A DNA stretch of 64,000 nt from Pseudomonas coleopterorum (GTDB taxonomy: Bacteria > Pseudomonadota > Gammaproteobacteria > Pseudomonadales > Pseudomonadaceae): the NCBI RefSeq assembly GCF_900105555.1, contig NZ_FNTZ01000001.1, forward strand, positions 2,480,001 to 2,544,000, in the 5' to 3' direction. Every line of letters starts with the position of its first letter. The first letter of the stretch is position 1. The position numbers and the translations under genes are program-made. Below are positions 48,145 to 56,617 of this stretch, one piece after another. The notes below the pieces were generated by a model, which made no database searches, was not told the DNA's origin, and saw only the letters and a list, made by a program, of their open reading frames with translations.

Positions 48145-49320
48145 ATGAAAGCTACCAACATTACAGTAGTGGGCACAGGTTATGTTGGACTTGCGAATGC
48201 AGTCATGTTAGCCCGTCATCACAATGTGATCGCTTACGACATTTCAGCATCAAGAGTCGATCTTATAAACAGCAAATCGTCGACTGTCATCGACCCGGAT
48301 ATAAACCATTTTTTCGCAAATGAAGATTTGCGACTATCTGCAACTACATGTCCGCAACACGCATATGCAAATGCAGAGTTCATAATCATTGCAACGCCAA
48401 CCGACTACGACCCGGAACTCAATCATTTCGACACAAGCAGCGTGGAGCAGGTTATTTCTGACTCTCTCAGAATATGTCCTACTGCGATTATAGTTATAAA
48501 ATCCACCGTGCCTGTCGGCTTCACTGAAGAAATGAAAACTCGTTATCCGTCCGCAGATATTGTGTTTTCACCTGAGTTCTTAAGAGAAGGCTCATCACTA
48601 CATGACAATCTGTTTCCATCTCGTATTATAGTCGGGGGTAAGGGACCTTCTGCACATTTATTTGCAGACATTATCCTAAATGCCACTGAGCGCGGTGACG
48701 CCCCTACCCTTGTTGTCGAATCAACCGAAGCTGAAGCGATCAAATTATTTGCAAACACATATCTCGCTATGCGTGTTGCCTTCTTCAACGAGCTCGATAC
48801 CTATGCTCAAATCAAAAAACTAGACTCGCGCAATATAATTCGAGGTGTAGGTTTAGATCCGCGGATTGGCCTGCATTATCATAATCCGTCTTTTGGCTAT
48901 GGCGGATACTGCTTACCTAAAGACACCAAACAATTACTTGCGAATTACACAGCAGTTCCTAATAATCTTATCAAGGCGGTCGTTGATGCAAATAGCACCA
49001 GAAAAGATTATATCGCCGATTCTATCATTAAGCTGAAACCTAAGTGCGCTGGCATCTACAGACTCACGATGAAGACTGGCTCTGATAATTTCAGGGCTTC
49101 GTCGATTCAGGGTGTAATGAAGCGACTCAAAGCCAAAGGCATCGACGTGATAATATATGAACCAGCACTTAAAGATGGTTCATTTTTTAATTCAAGGGTC
49201 ATCAATGACCTTGAGCTATTTAAGTCTCAAGCAGACTTGATCATTGCAAATAGACTCTCACCTGATCTAGCTGATGTCATAGACAGAGTCTATACCAGAG
49301 ATCTATTTGGACAAGACTAA
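48145..49320 (+). CDS. ugd: UDP-glucose 6-dehydrogenase
   Basis: 391 aa of the short E. coli-like Ugd class: [20 protein letters not shown] (NAD motif), [42 protein letters not shown], and the catalytic Cys in [15 protein letters not shown]. It makes UDP-glucuronate. As last gene of the AT-rich run, it suggests that the polymer made here contains glucuronic acid or a sugar derived from it. No GalE-type or UXS gene follows. An ordinary housekeeping copy could exist elsewhere. Confidence 0.95.
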   Translation: MKATNITVVGTGYVGLANAVMLARHHNVIAYDISASRVDLINSKSSTVIDPDINHFFANEDLRLSATTCPQHAYANAEFIIIATPTDYDPELNHFDTSSVEQVISDSLRICPTAIIVIKSTVPVGFTEEMKTRYPSADIVFSPEFLREGSSLHDNLFPSRIIVGGKGPSAHLFADIILNATERGDAPTLVVESTEAEAIKLFANTYLAMRVAFFNELDTYAQIKKLDSRNIIRGVGLDPRIGLHYHNPSFGYGGYCLPKDTKQLLANYTAVPNNLIKAVVDANSTRKDYIADSIIKLKPKCAGIYRLTMKTGSDNFRASSIQGVMKRLKAKGIDVIIYEPALKDGSFFNSRVINDLELFKSQADLIIANRLSPDLADVIDRVYTRDLFGQD

Positions 49321-49925
49321 GCTATAGCCTGTTTGGCCGCGCAATTGTCAGTGGCATTTCTAGGTGTCGCTGACAGTAAAAACCACCTTCATGCTCATTT
49401 TCGCCACGCCGTAAGTGTGCATTTTTCGCTGACTATTACATTCATGCTTGCACTATTCGCAGATCTTAGGGGCTGCCTCTCTTACGACCCTATCTTCTAC
49501 ATTTTTCCATCCTCTGGCCTACCGATCTTCAGTACGAGTCATCGTCTCTGTGGCCTCGGCAAAGAACAGTTTTCTCCGCCTGCGTCTCACAATTGGCTAT
49601 ACTCCCGCGCATGAATTCGCCCCACTCAACAGCTTTGAACATCGTGACCCTCCACGCCGGTCATGATTCGCCGCGATTTATTGGTAGGCCCTTGCCGTGA
49701 GCCAATATCCCTTCAAGCAACCAACTTTCTTGACTGCGCTCATTCAATGGCGAACCGCTGTCATGCTAGGTTGGAGGTCTTCACCGGTCTGTCGCTCTCG
49801 TATGGACCGTTTGAGCTCATATCACTGATGGCCTACTACGCTCTCGTAAATGTGTGGGGGAGACCTGCCATCCAAGCCTCACCCACCCAACCCCGATCAA
49901 GCACCACTTAAAGGAAAGTCAAGGG
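49321..49925. other. 605-bp gap without a supported gene
   Basis: Only short open frames (up to 93 codons) without ribosome sites or family resemblance are present. T-rich stretches occur at 49400-49520. I see no REP unit, terminator or mobile-element end. It marks the change from AT-rich to more GC-rich DNA and must hold the promoter for the next gene. Confidence 0.5.
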
Positions 49926-51992
49926 ATGCAAATACCGAAAAGCTCACGCGTGAGCGCAGCCACCGTATTGCTGGCCATCATGGTGGTCACCTTCGTGCTG
50001 CTGATGCTTCGTTCCAGCGGCATCTACCCCACGGTCCTCGGTGACGAGTACACCTACAGCTCCATGGCGCGCTTGCTGCCCTTCTCAAGAGCTTCTATCC
50101 CAAACTACCTGTACTTGCTGGTTTTCAAGTCAACGTTGGTGTGTGGCGATGGCTTCATGGCGTGTACCAAGCTTTACAACACGTTTTTCTTCGTCGCTGC
50201 CGCTCCGTTCATCTACCTAACGGCACGTCGCTGCTGCGGTGCAGGTGTGTCACTGCTTATAGTCGCGGTAAGCATGCTTGGACCGATCAACAGCTATACG
50301 GCGTATTTCATGCCAGAGGCGCTGTTCTTCTTTTCGTTCTGGGTGAGCATCGCGTATTTTCTCAGCTTGAACGCCCAATCGCCGCTCCGCAAGTGGGCAA
50401 TTTTCGGTCTCATCGTCGGATGTTCGTCGCTGATCAAACCTCATGCCCTCTTCGCGGTACCGGCATTCTGTGTCTGCATCGTGTTCTTCACCTATAAATG
50501 CGCAGAAAACTGGGTACGCCGATGCACTGCAGCTATAGCAGCCTTTTTGGGTAGCCTTTTCGCGACAAAATTCATCATTAGCTTCCTCTTGGCCGGCAAA
50601 GCAGGCTTGACGCTATTTGGTGGCTTCTACAGCTCCACGCTTGAATCTAACGCTACTACGTTACAGCGCTACATCGACATCTTTCTGGCTGCCCCAAAGA
50701 TCGTCGAGGGCCATTTGCTTGCGAATATCTTGATGTTCGGGCTAGCGGTCGTGATCGTCGTGCTTGGCGCACTCAGGGCACTCTCTTTTAAGCCGCTGCA
50801 GGCCCAGGACCGCGTAGCCTTCTGCACGCTGATGCTATTCATGAACCTGATTGCTATCGTCGCGCTGTTCTCGGCATCCGTTGCCGGGAGCAATGCGATC
50901 GAAACGGCATTCAGGCTGCATATGCGCTACTATGATTTCCTCTTTCCTTTGCTGTTCATCACTGCTGGCTCTCAGATGGGCGTGGCCCACACCGCGCAGT
51001 TTAAGTACATCAGATTAGCCCTGGTAATCCTCGCGGTTGCAGTTATTGGCTATGCCGCAGTCAACAAAATGCAGCCGTTTACGGTGAGTTTCATCGACAA
51101 CCCGGAACTGCGCGGCTACGCCTTGAACGATGTTATGTTCATGATCCTGGCAGGTTTGTCAGCCATCGCAGTGATCACCTGGTACAGAGCCGCAGACACC
51201 GGTGTTCGCTTTTTCCTGTTTGTTTATCTTCCACTGGCGGTCCTTACCAGCACGGTATGCAATAACGAGGAGATCCGGCAGCGTATCGAGCCAGATGCCT
51301 TCGACAAAGCTGGCTTATTCGCTCGAAGCTATCTGCCAGCTTCCGAGTTTCCGCATCTGTTGGTGGTAGGTGACAACCCGGCGTCGATCTTGCGTACCTT
51401 GTTTTATATAGAAGACCTGAATGCCGGTCCCGACCTATCCTACGTCCCAGGGACGACGTATACAGCAGCTCAAACAGCGCCAGACAAGAAGTGGATTCTG
51501 ATCGTCGGGGATGTCAATCTCGCCAAAGGCGACTTCGATGTCATGAGATTCAATGGCTATTCACTTGCCAAGAAAATACCCGCCCTCTACCCGCTGGCTA
51601 TCGATCTGCGTACAGGTGTTTTGCCCAGTTCCGTAGAAGCCGTCACCGGGCTGTCAGATCCGGAGCCCTGGGGCACATGGTCCGATGAGTCCAAAGTCGA
51701 AATCAGCTTTAAGAAAGCACTGCCTCCGGTCTTCGAGCTAACCCTGACAGCAAAGGCGTTTGGCCCTAATGCTGGTCAATCGTTTGATGTTGAAATAGGT
51801 GGCGTTCACTATCCGGTGGAGATCGGTGAGGGTATGGCGACACATGCACTCAAGATCGCAAATCCGACAAGGGCTGACGAATTGCTCATTAAGGTGCCGT
51901 TACCCACGTCCCCGAAGCAGTTGGCGTTAAGCCAAGACGGCCGCCCATTGGGGATTGGCATTGAGCACCTAGTCATTAGACCCGTTGAGTGA
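49926..51992 (+). CDS. Polytopic GT-C-like membrane protein with a C-terminal periplasmic beta domain
   Basis: 688 aa from the ATG at 49926 with a purine-rich aaAGGAAagtcaagGG leader. About 12 membrane helices fill residues 10-470. The first periplasmic loop has VLGDEYTYSSMARLLP, with an Asp-Glu pair of the kind used by GT-C enzymes. After the membrane part, a soluble domain (about 490-688) ends with a beta segment starting GLSDPEPWGTWSD and containing PPVFELTLTAKAFGPNAGQSF. That tail is shared by several LPS-linked membrane proteins (phosphoglycerol-transferase-like), as far as I recall. It probably transfers a sugar from a lipid carrier in the periplasm. Confidence 0.65.
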   Translation: MQIPKSSRVSAATVLLAIMVVTFVLLMLRSSGIYPTVLGDEYTYSSMARLLPFSRASIPNYLYLLVFKSTLVCGDGFMACTKLYNTFFFVAAAPFIYLTARRCCGAGVSLLIVAVSMLGPINSYTAYFMPEALFFFSFWVSIAYFLSLNAQSPLRKWAIFGLIVGCSSLIKPHALFAVPAFCVCIVFFTYKCAENWVRRCTAAIAAFLGSLFATKFIISFLLAGKAGLTLFGGFYSSTLESNATTLQRYIDIFLAAPKIVEGHLLANILMFGLAVVIVVLGALRALSFKPLQAQDRVAFCTLMLFMNLIAIVALFSASVAGSNAIETAFRLHMRYYDFLFPLLFITAGSQMGVAHTAQFKYIRLALVILAVAVIGYAAVNKMQPFTVSFIDNPELRGYALNDVMFMILAGLSAIAVITWYRAADTGVRFFLFVYLPLAVLTSTVCNNEEIRQRIEPDAFDKAGLFARSYLPASEFPHLLVVGDNPASILRTLFYIEDLNAGPDLSYVPGTTYTAAQTAPDKKWILIVGDVNLAKGDFDVMRFNGYSLAKKIPALYPLAIDLRTGVLPSSVEAVTGLSDPEPWGTWSDESKVEISFKKALPPVFELTLTAKAFGPNAGQSFDVEIGGVHYPVEIGEGMATHALKIANPTRADELLIKVPLPTSPKQLALSQDGRPLGIGIEHLVIRPVE

Positions 51993-52114
51993 CCGTTGAC
52001 TCCGTATGAAGTGGAAGGTATGGCAGATTAGCTCATACCTTCCGCGTGGTCGGACGGTTTTCTGTCCAGTTCATCGTAGCCCCCCTAAACGTTGGTGGAT
52101 CTTTTCGGACCTTC

Positions 52115-53197
52115 ATGATCAATCCTACCCCTCCCCCCACTAGGCTATACACGTTGGATGCGCTGCGCGGTATTGCAGCGCTTTGTGTAGTGTTTTGGCA
52201 TTGGCAACATTTTTTCTATGTCGGCGATAATCCCGCTGGCTATGTCATAAGCAATCAGCCTTTCTTTCAGCTATTCGCACCGCTTTATCATTATGGCGGT
52301 CTTGCCGTGCAGCTATTTTTTTCGATTTCAGGGTTCGTCTTTTTTTGGCTTTTTTCGACTGGCATCGAAAGGCGAACGATAAGCGCTAGACGTTTTGCAG
52401 TTGACCGTTTCAGTCGTCTTTATCCACTTCACATTGCCACCTTCGTGCTAGTCGCAACGCTGCAGTGGATCTATGTCGCAGTGCACTCGACTTACTTTGT
52501 CTATCAGGCCAACGATGGTTACCACGCACTATTGAACATTCTGCTCATCCCTGCATGGGGCTTCGAAAAGGGGTGGTCATTCAACGCTCCGATCTGGTCG
52601 GTGTCAGTCGAGATGCTGCTTTACCTATCGTTCTTCCTGATGTGCCTAATAGGAAGGTTCAAGTACCCACTGACCATCGCTGCCTGTGCGCTGGGATGGT
52701 ATCTTTACCCTGAGCAATACAAGTTAGGCAGTGGTGTATTATGCTTTTACATAGGCGGCATCACGTATGGAGTATTTGATGCCGCACGGCGACAGATGAG
52801 TAGCGGCAATGCCTGCGTTACGATGACTCTGCTTTGCTTGGCTACATGGGTTTACATTGCCACATCTGGAGAAGTAAATGCGAACGCTGTGATGTGCTTG
52901 TGCTTTCCAACGACGATTGCTGCCCTAGCAGCGATGGGCCATCACTGGCCGAATGTACTGCGATCTTCCGCAGTACTCGGAGACATCAGCTATTCGTCAT
53001 ACCTTATCCATTTTCCACTACAGATTGTCTTCGCATTGATAACCGATGGTTTAGGCTTCGAGCGATCGGTTTTCTATCAGGGTTGGACAATGACGGCTTT
53101 CTTCGTCGTGCTGATTCCACTGAGTCTACTTTGTCACAGACACCTTGAGCGTCCAGCACAGCGCTATCTACGATCGCTGGGGCGACACACGATTTGA
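52115..53197 (+). CDS. Acyltransferase-3 family O-acyltransferase (OafA-like)
   Basis: 360 aa from the ATG at 52115 (in-frame upstream start at 52046 unlikely). About 10 membrane helices; YTLDALRGIAALCVVFWHWQHFF carries the conserved R and H of the family, RFAVDRFSRLYPLHI is the second motif, and WSVSVEMLLYL the third. These integral enzymes O-acetylate LPS or exopolysaccharide sugars at the membrane. It converges with the membrane protein at 53228, 30 bases away. Substrate likely the O-chain or the polymer of this region. Confidence 0.88.
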   Translation: MINPTPPPTRLYTLDALRGIAALCVVFWHWQHFFYVGDNPAGYVISNQPFFQLFAPLYHYGGLAVQLFFSISGFVFFWLFSTGIERRTISARRFAVDRFSRLYPLHIATFVLVATLQWIYVAVHSTYFVYQANDGYHALLNILLIPAWGFEKGWSFNAPIWSVSVEMLLYLSFFLMCLIGRFKYPLTIAACALGWYLYPEQYKLGSGVLCFYIGGITYGVFDAARRQMSSGNACVTMTLLCLATWVYIATSGEVNANAVMCLCFPTTIAALAAMGHHWPNVLRSSAVLGDISYSSYLIHFPLQIVFALITDGLGFERSVFYQGWTMTAFFVVLIPLSLLCHRHLERPAQRYLRSLGRHTI

Positions 53198-53227
53198 ATC
53201 CTATCGATCGACACGATCTTGAAAACG

Positions 53228-54889
53228 CTAAGGGACAATCAACTGCCACTGCTTGCTGGGTAGATCCAGCTTGCACACGCGGTTTATCTGGTGACTGTAG
53301 GCATAACTGCGCATCCTGTTGTCGTAGTCGTCGCTGTCTGGATTGGCGAAATTCCAGTCCGGAGGGTTGAACGACGCAAAACCGTTGATCGTAGGCATCC
53401 TCAGAAGCTCGGCTATGATCATCGCACTCACATTATGTGCATAGATTTTTGCTGTAGGGGTTACCTGATCACCCCAACTGCTAACATAAAAAAAGCTGCA
53501 CTGCTGTGGTGCTCCAACGAGTCCAGTTATCTTTTCAACCTCTGCTTGGCGATCCAGTACGATGTACGCATCGTTGAGCTCCTCCACGACCAATACTATG
53601 CCGATCAAAATCAGAGTCACGCTCGAAAAACGGGGCATCCATTTTTCCAAGTACAGAGTGACAACCACGAGGATCGGAAAGATTAGAAAGATCTGGTACG
53701 CACCAATCACATTGAGTGCCTTGGCACCTGGAACCGTGTGATAGACCAAATACCACAAGCTGAAAGTGCCTACCTTGATCACGCAAAGCCATGTGATGAT
53801 CGTGGCCACAGCGACAGACCAAACCAATCTGTTGACAGAGCCACCTTGCCTGCGTGCGTAACTCGTCACTACCGCCAGGCAAAAGAACACAAACAGAATC
53901 GGAGCTACACCGGTGTTGTAATACTCCCCCATGGGCTGATAGCCAGGCTGTGCCCAAGCGAGAAACCGCGTGTAAGCATGGCCGAACATCACGTTGGTCT
54001 CACCGACCTGCAAAATGCCCGGCAAGGTAACGGCGAAGTTTAGTGCAGACTCGTAAGGCCGCACGCCCGACTCTGCGGCCTTGGGCAGATACACGCTCAG
54101 TAAAGGCAGCATGGAAACAACCGCCACCATTGCGATGGCAAGCAGCGCCAGCCTCTGCTCTTTGACTACTTCCAACAATGCAGAACGTTGCGTCGCGCTG
54201 GCGGACACGTACAGCACTACAGAAAGAACCAGGGCAAAAAACAGGAAGAACCACGTAATGTAGAAACATGTGATTGCCCAAGCGCCTAACGCTGCGCCTG
54301 CGCCGCTTCCCCAGCCCAAGAGCGATAAGCGCCGACGGGCCATCAAACTCGTATAGGCCTTGTTCAGCAACACAGCTACAAAGGGCGCGAAAGCCAGCGT
54401 TGCCAGCTGCACACGAGTACCATGGACAGTTAGATTATTAGCTATCAGGAACAGCCCTGCCGAGAAAATAGCCCATCCATAACCCACCCGAAAAACGCTG
54501 CGTATCATCCAGTAGAACCCTAGATAGCCTATGGCACGCTCGGTCATGTTGGAAAACTCGGAAGAAATGAAAGGGTCGAGTCCGAACTGCCTGATGATTG
54601 AATAAATGATCCCGATGAGGAAATAGCCATCGGTTTGAGCAAGCGTATTTTTGTAAGGGTAGAAATAATACAGTTGTGACCATTGGGAGCTGCCCCTAAA
54701 GACATTCGACCAATGCTCGAGTATCGCGACGACAATTGCCGAATCGTAGCTATCGCCATATAGCGTACTGAATCCGTTACCGATCTGCACCCGGAACTGG
54801 ATATACAGGAAGAAACACATGGCCATTACTATGAGTGCAAGTCTGGCCAATGTTTTTATAGGAGAGTTACTGTGACCGGTGGCTTCCAC
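53228..54889 (-). CDS. Polytopic GT-C-like membrane protein
   Basis: 553 aa from a GTG at 54889; the start is uncertain and no clear ribosome site is seen (an ATG at 54826 lies inside the first helix). About 12 helices. The first large loop has GFSTLYGDSYDSAIVVAILEHW, with an acidic GDSYD motif in the GT-C position. The C-terminal 100 residues are soluble, with one Cys pair at about 468 and 539. It lies downstream of a GtrB-like GT2 and a small flippase-like gene on the same strand, so it is the natural acceptor-side glycosyltransferase of that set. Confidence 0.62.
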   Translation of the reverse strand: MEATGHSNSPIKTLARLALIVMAMCFFLYIQFRVQIGNGFSTLYGDSYDSAIVVAILEHWSNVFRGSSQWSQLYYFYPYKNTLAQTDGYFLIGIIYSIIRQFGLDPFISSEFSNMTERAIGYLGFYWMIRSVFRVGYGWAIFSAGLFLIANNLTVHGTRVQLATLAFAPFVAVLLNKAYTSLMARRRLSLLGWGSGAGAALGAWAITCFYITWFFLFFALVLSVVLYVSASATQRSALLEVVKEQRLALLAIAMVAVVSMLPLLSVYLPKAAESGVRPYESALNFAVTLPGILQVGETNVMFGHAYTRFLAWAQPGYQPMGEYYNTGVAPILFVFFCLAVVTSYARRQGGSVNRLVWSVAVATIITWLCVIKVGTFSLWYLVYHTVPGAKALNVIGAYQIFLIFPILVVVTLYLEKWMPRFSSVTLILIGIVLVVEELNDAYIVLDRQAEVEKITGLVGAPQQCSFFYVSSWGDQVTPTAKIYAHNVSAMIIAELLRMPTINGFASFNPPDWNFANPDSDDYDNRMRSYAYSHQINRVCKLDLPSKQWQLIVP

Positions 54890-54947
54890 TGAATGCGCAT
54901 CCGTTAAACTGAATGAGTAAACGACGGGATCCGTGGACCCCGTGGGA

Positions 54948-55286
54948 TCAACCTTTCAAAGCGACGACAATACCCGCCATGATCAAGGCTACACCGATGA
55001 AGTACTGAACACTGAAGCGTTCGCCAAACACGAAATGGCTACCGATAGGCACCAAGATGAAGGCCATGGCCATCAGGGGATAAGCCTTGCCTAGATCGAT
55101 CTTCTGCAGGACCCAAACCCAGGCGATGGTTGTGATGCCATACAACGCAAAGGCGGTGAAAAGCGTCATCAAGGTGTGCGTATCGAAAATGCTGCCCGAG
55201 CGATGCAACGATGCGGCACTCAACTTGAACAGAATCTGGCCACCCGCAATGCCCAATACGCACAGTATGGCTACGAAGTAGATCAT
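54948..55286 (-). CDS. Small EamA/SMR-like membrane protein, candidate lipid-linked-sugar flippase
   Basis: 112 aa, four membrane helices. CVLGIAGGQILFKLSAASL opens the protein, and KIDLGKAYPLMAMAFILVPIGSHFVFGE carries the SMR/EamA-like motif. It resembles ArnE/ArnF-type proteins that flip undecaprenyl-phosphate sugars. The ATG overlaps the stop of the GtrB-like GT2 gene (ATGA), which strongly suggests it flips that enzyme's product. A drug-efflux role is less likely in this context. Confidence 0.8.
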   Translation of the reverse strand: MIYFVAILCVLGIAGGQILFKLSAASLHRSGSIFDTHTLMTLFTAFALYGITTIAWVWVLQKIDLGKAYPLMAMAFILVPIGSHFVFGERFSVQYFIGVALIMAGIVVALKG

Positions 55287-56281
55287 TGAAGCTCTTCCCG
55301 CGCTTTGACCTTCACTTTCTTGCGAGTCCGATGGAATGGGTGCTTCGGTCCTGAGGCGATGTCATGACCGATGAAGGCGAGCAGTAGTTGCACTCCGATG
55401 ATCACCGGCAGCGCCGACAGCATTACCGTACCTGCTGGCGTCGGGATATCGGTGTTCATGGATTCGATCCAGTGCGATATGCCAAAACCACCGCCCCAGA
55501 CCAGAAGTACCAAGGCGATCGGGAGCTCCAGCGAAGCCAGCGACATTCCTCGCAAGTAGTAATTATAGAAAATGCGCTTTCCGAAGTTACGGATGTGCTT
55601 GAACAAAAACTCGCCGACCACTTTTGATATCTTGAGGTTGCTGACTTCGTCTTCGTACTTTGCATCCATAGGGATATCGACGACGACAGCCCTCAGGGTA
55701 TTGAGCCGGAAAAGCATGTCAGTTTCGAAGAAGTATCGACGGCTGATTCTGTTGAACGGCAAATGACGCACCACATCGGTATGAATGGCCGTGAACCCAT
55801 TGGTAGGATCGAACAGATCCCAATAACCAGACGAAAGTTTGGTCATGAACGAGAGAACAGCATTTCCGAACAGCCGCATTTTCGGCATGGCCGAAATCTT
55901 TTCCAGATCGTAAAAGCGGTTGCCCTTGGTATAGTCGGCATCACCCAGCAAGATCGGAGAAATGAAGCTTTCGATCAACGTTGGGTCCATTTGCCCGTCA
56001 CCATCGATCTTCACAACGATGTCTACACCGTCGGCCAGGGCGGCCTGATAGCCAGTCATCACCGCGCCGCCAACGCCTTGGTTCTCAGGATTGCGCAGGA
56101 CTACGACGCGCGGATCCTGATTATGCAGCTCAACGAAATCGCCGGACCCTTCCGGGCAGCAGTCGTCCACCACATAGATGGTCTGAATCTCGGACCCGAT
56201 GCTCTTGATGACACCTAGAATGTGTGCCTTCACCTTGTAGCTCGGGATGACGACGGCCACCTTCACATCATTTACTACCAT
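55283..56281 (-). CDS. GtrB/DPM1-like polyprenyl-phosphate glycosyltransferase (GT2)
   Basis: 332 aa from the ATG at 56281 (GGAG 7 bases upstream; an ATG four codons earlier lacks a site). GT-A domain about 1-230: VKVAVVIPSYKVKAHILG, VVDDCCPEGSGD and KIDGDGQMDPTLIESF (metal site), with NRFYDLEKIS and a DPTNGFTAI segment. Two C-terminal membrane helices (about 250-310) and a basic tail (HRTRKKVKVKAREE). Such enzymes load one sugar onto undecaprenyl phosphate in the cytoplasm for later periplasmic transfer. Neighbours supply a flippase-like and a GT-C-like protein. Confidence 0.86.
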   Translation of the reverse strand: MVVNDVKVAVVIPSYKVKAHILGVIKSIGSEIQTIYVVDDCCPEGSGDFVELHNQDPRVVVLRNPENQGVGGAVMTGYQAALADGVDIVVKIDGDGQMDPTLIESFISPILLGDADYTKGNRFYDLEKISAMPKMRLFGNAVLSFMTKLSSGYWDLFDPTNGFTAIHTDVVRHLPFNRISRRYFFETDMLFRLNTLRAVVVDIPMDAKYEDEVSNLKISKVVGEFLFKHIRNFGKRIFYNYYLRGMSLASLELPIALVLLVWGGGFGISHWIESMNTDIPTPAGTVMLSALPVIIGVQLLLAFIGHDIASGPKHPFHRTRKKVKVKAREELQ

Positions 56282-56617
56282 TTCCAACTCCATTCAGTGT
56301 CATCGGCAATCACTCCATCTTTGCAGGTGATAGCTGCCCGGCTTACGTGAGAAGCCGGGTTAAAAAACGTCTCGCCGGATGTCGAGAGGAACCGGACCCG
56401 ACCAAAAAAGCCTTTTACTAACCTTTAGCGCGTGGCCACAACGCTCAAGCAGGGCTTGAACCAGCGCGCAAGAATACCTTGATACGACTGGTTTGGGGAG
56501 GTCATGCCCTCAGTCGCGGACACCGCGGCTCTTGCGCCGTTTTTCCCTGCTCCGCCCGCGCCATTATCGACTCACTGATCCGCGTCAAGGGTTGGGTCTT
56601 CCGCCCTTACTCAAGAC
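56282..56617. other. 336-bp gap with a GC-rich hairpin and a decayed REP-like segment
   Basis: A perfect 8-bp hairpin cccggctt / aagccggg lies at 56337-56359 without a T-run on the useful side. Around 56520-56550 caccgcggctcttgcgccg followed by ttttt resembles a decayed family A unit. No gene is supported. The promoter for the GtrB-like gene should lie here. Confidence 0.45.

Noticed and set aside
49333..49614. 93-codon frame after ugd
   Set aside because: No ribosome site, unusual composition and no family resemblance; treated as non-coding.
56337..56359. Terminator for the tandem-GT4 gene
   Set aside because: The hairpin is perfect but has no T-run in the direction of transcription.
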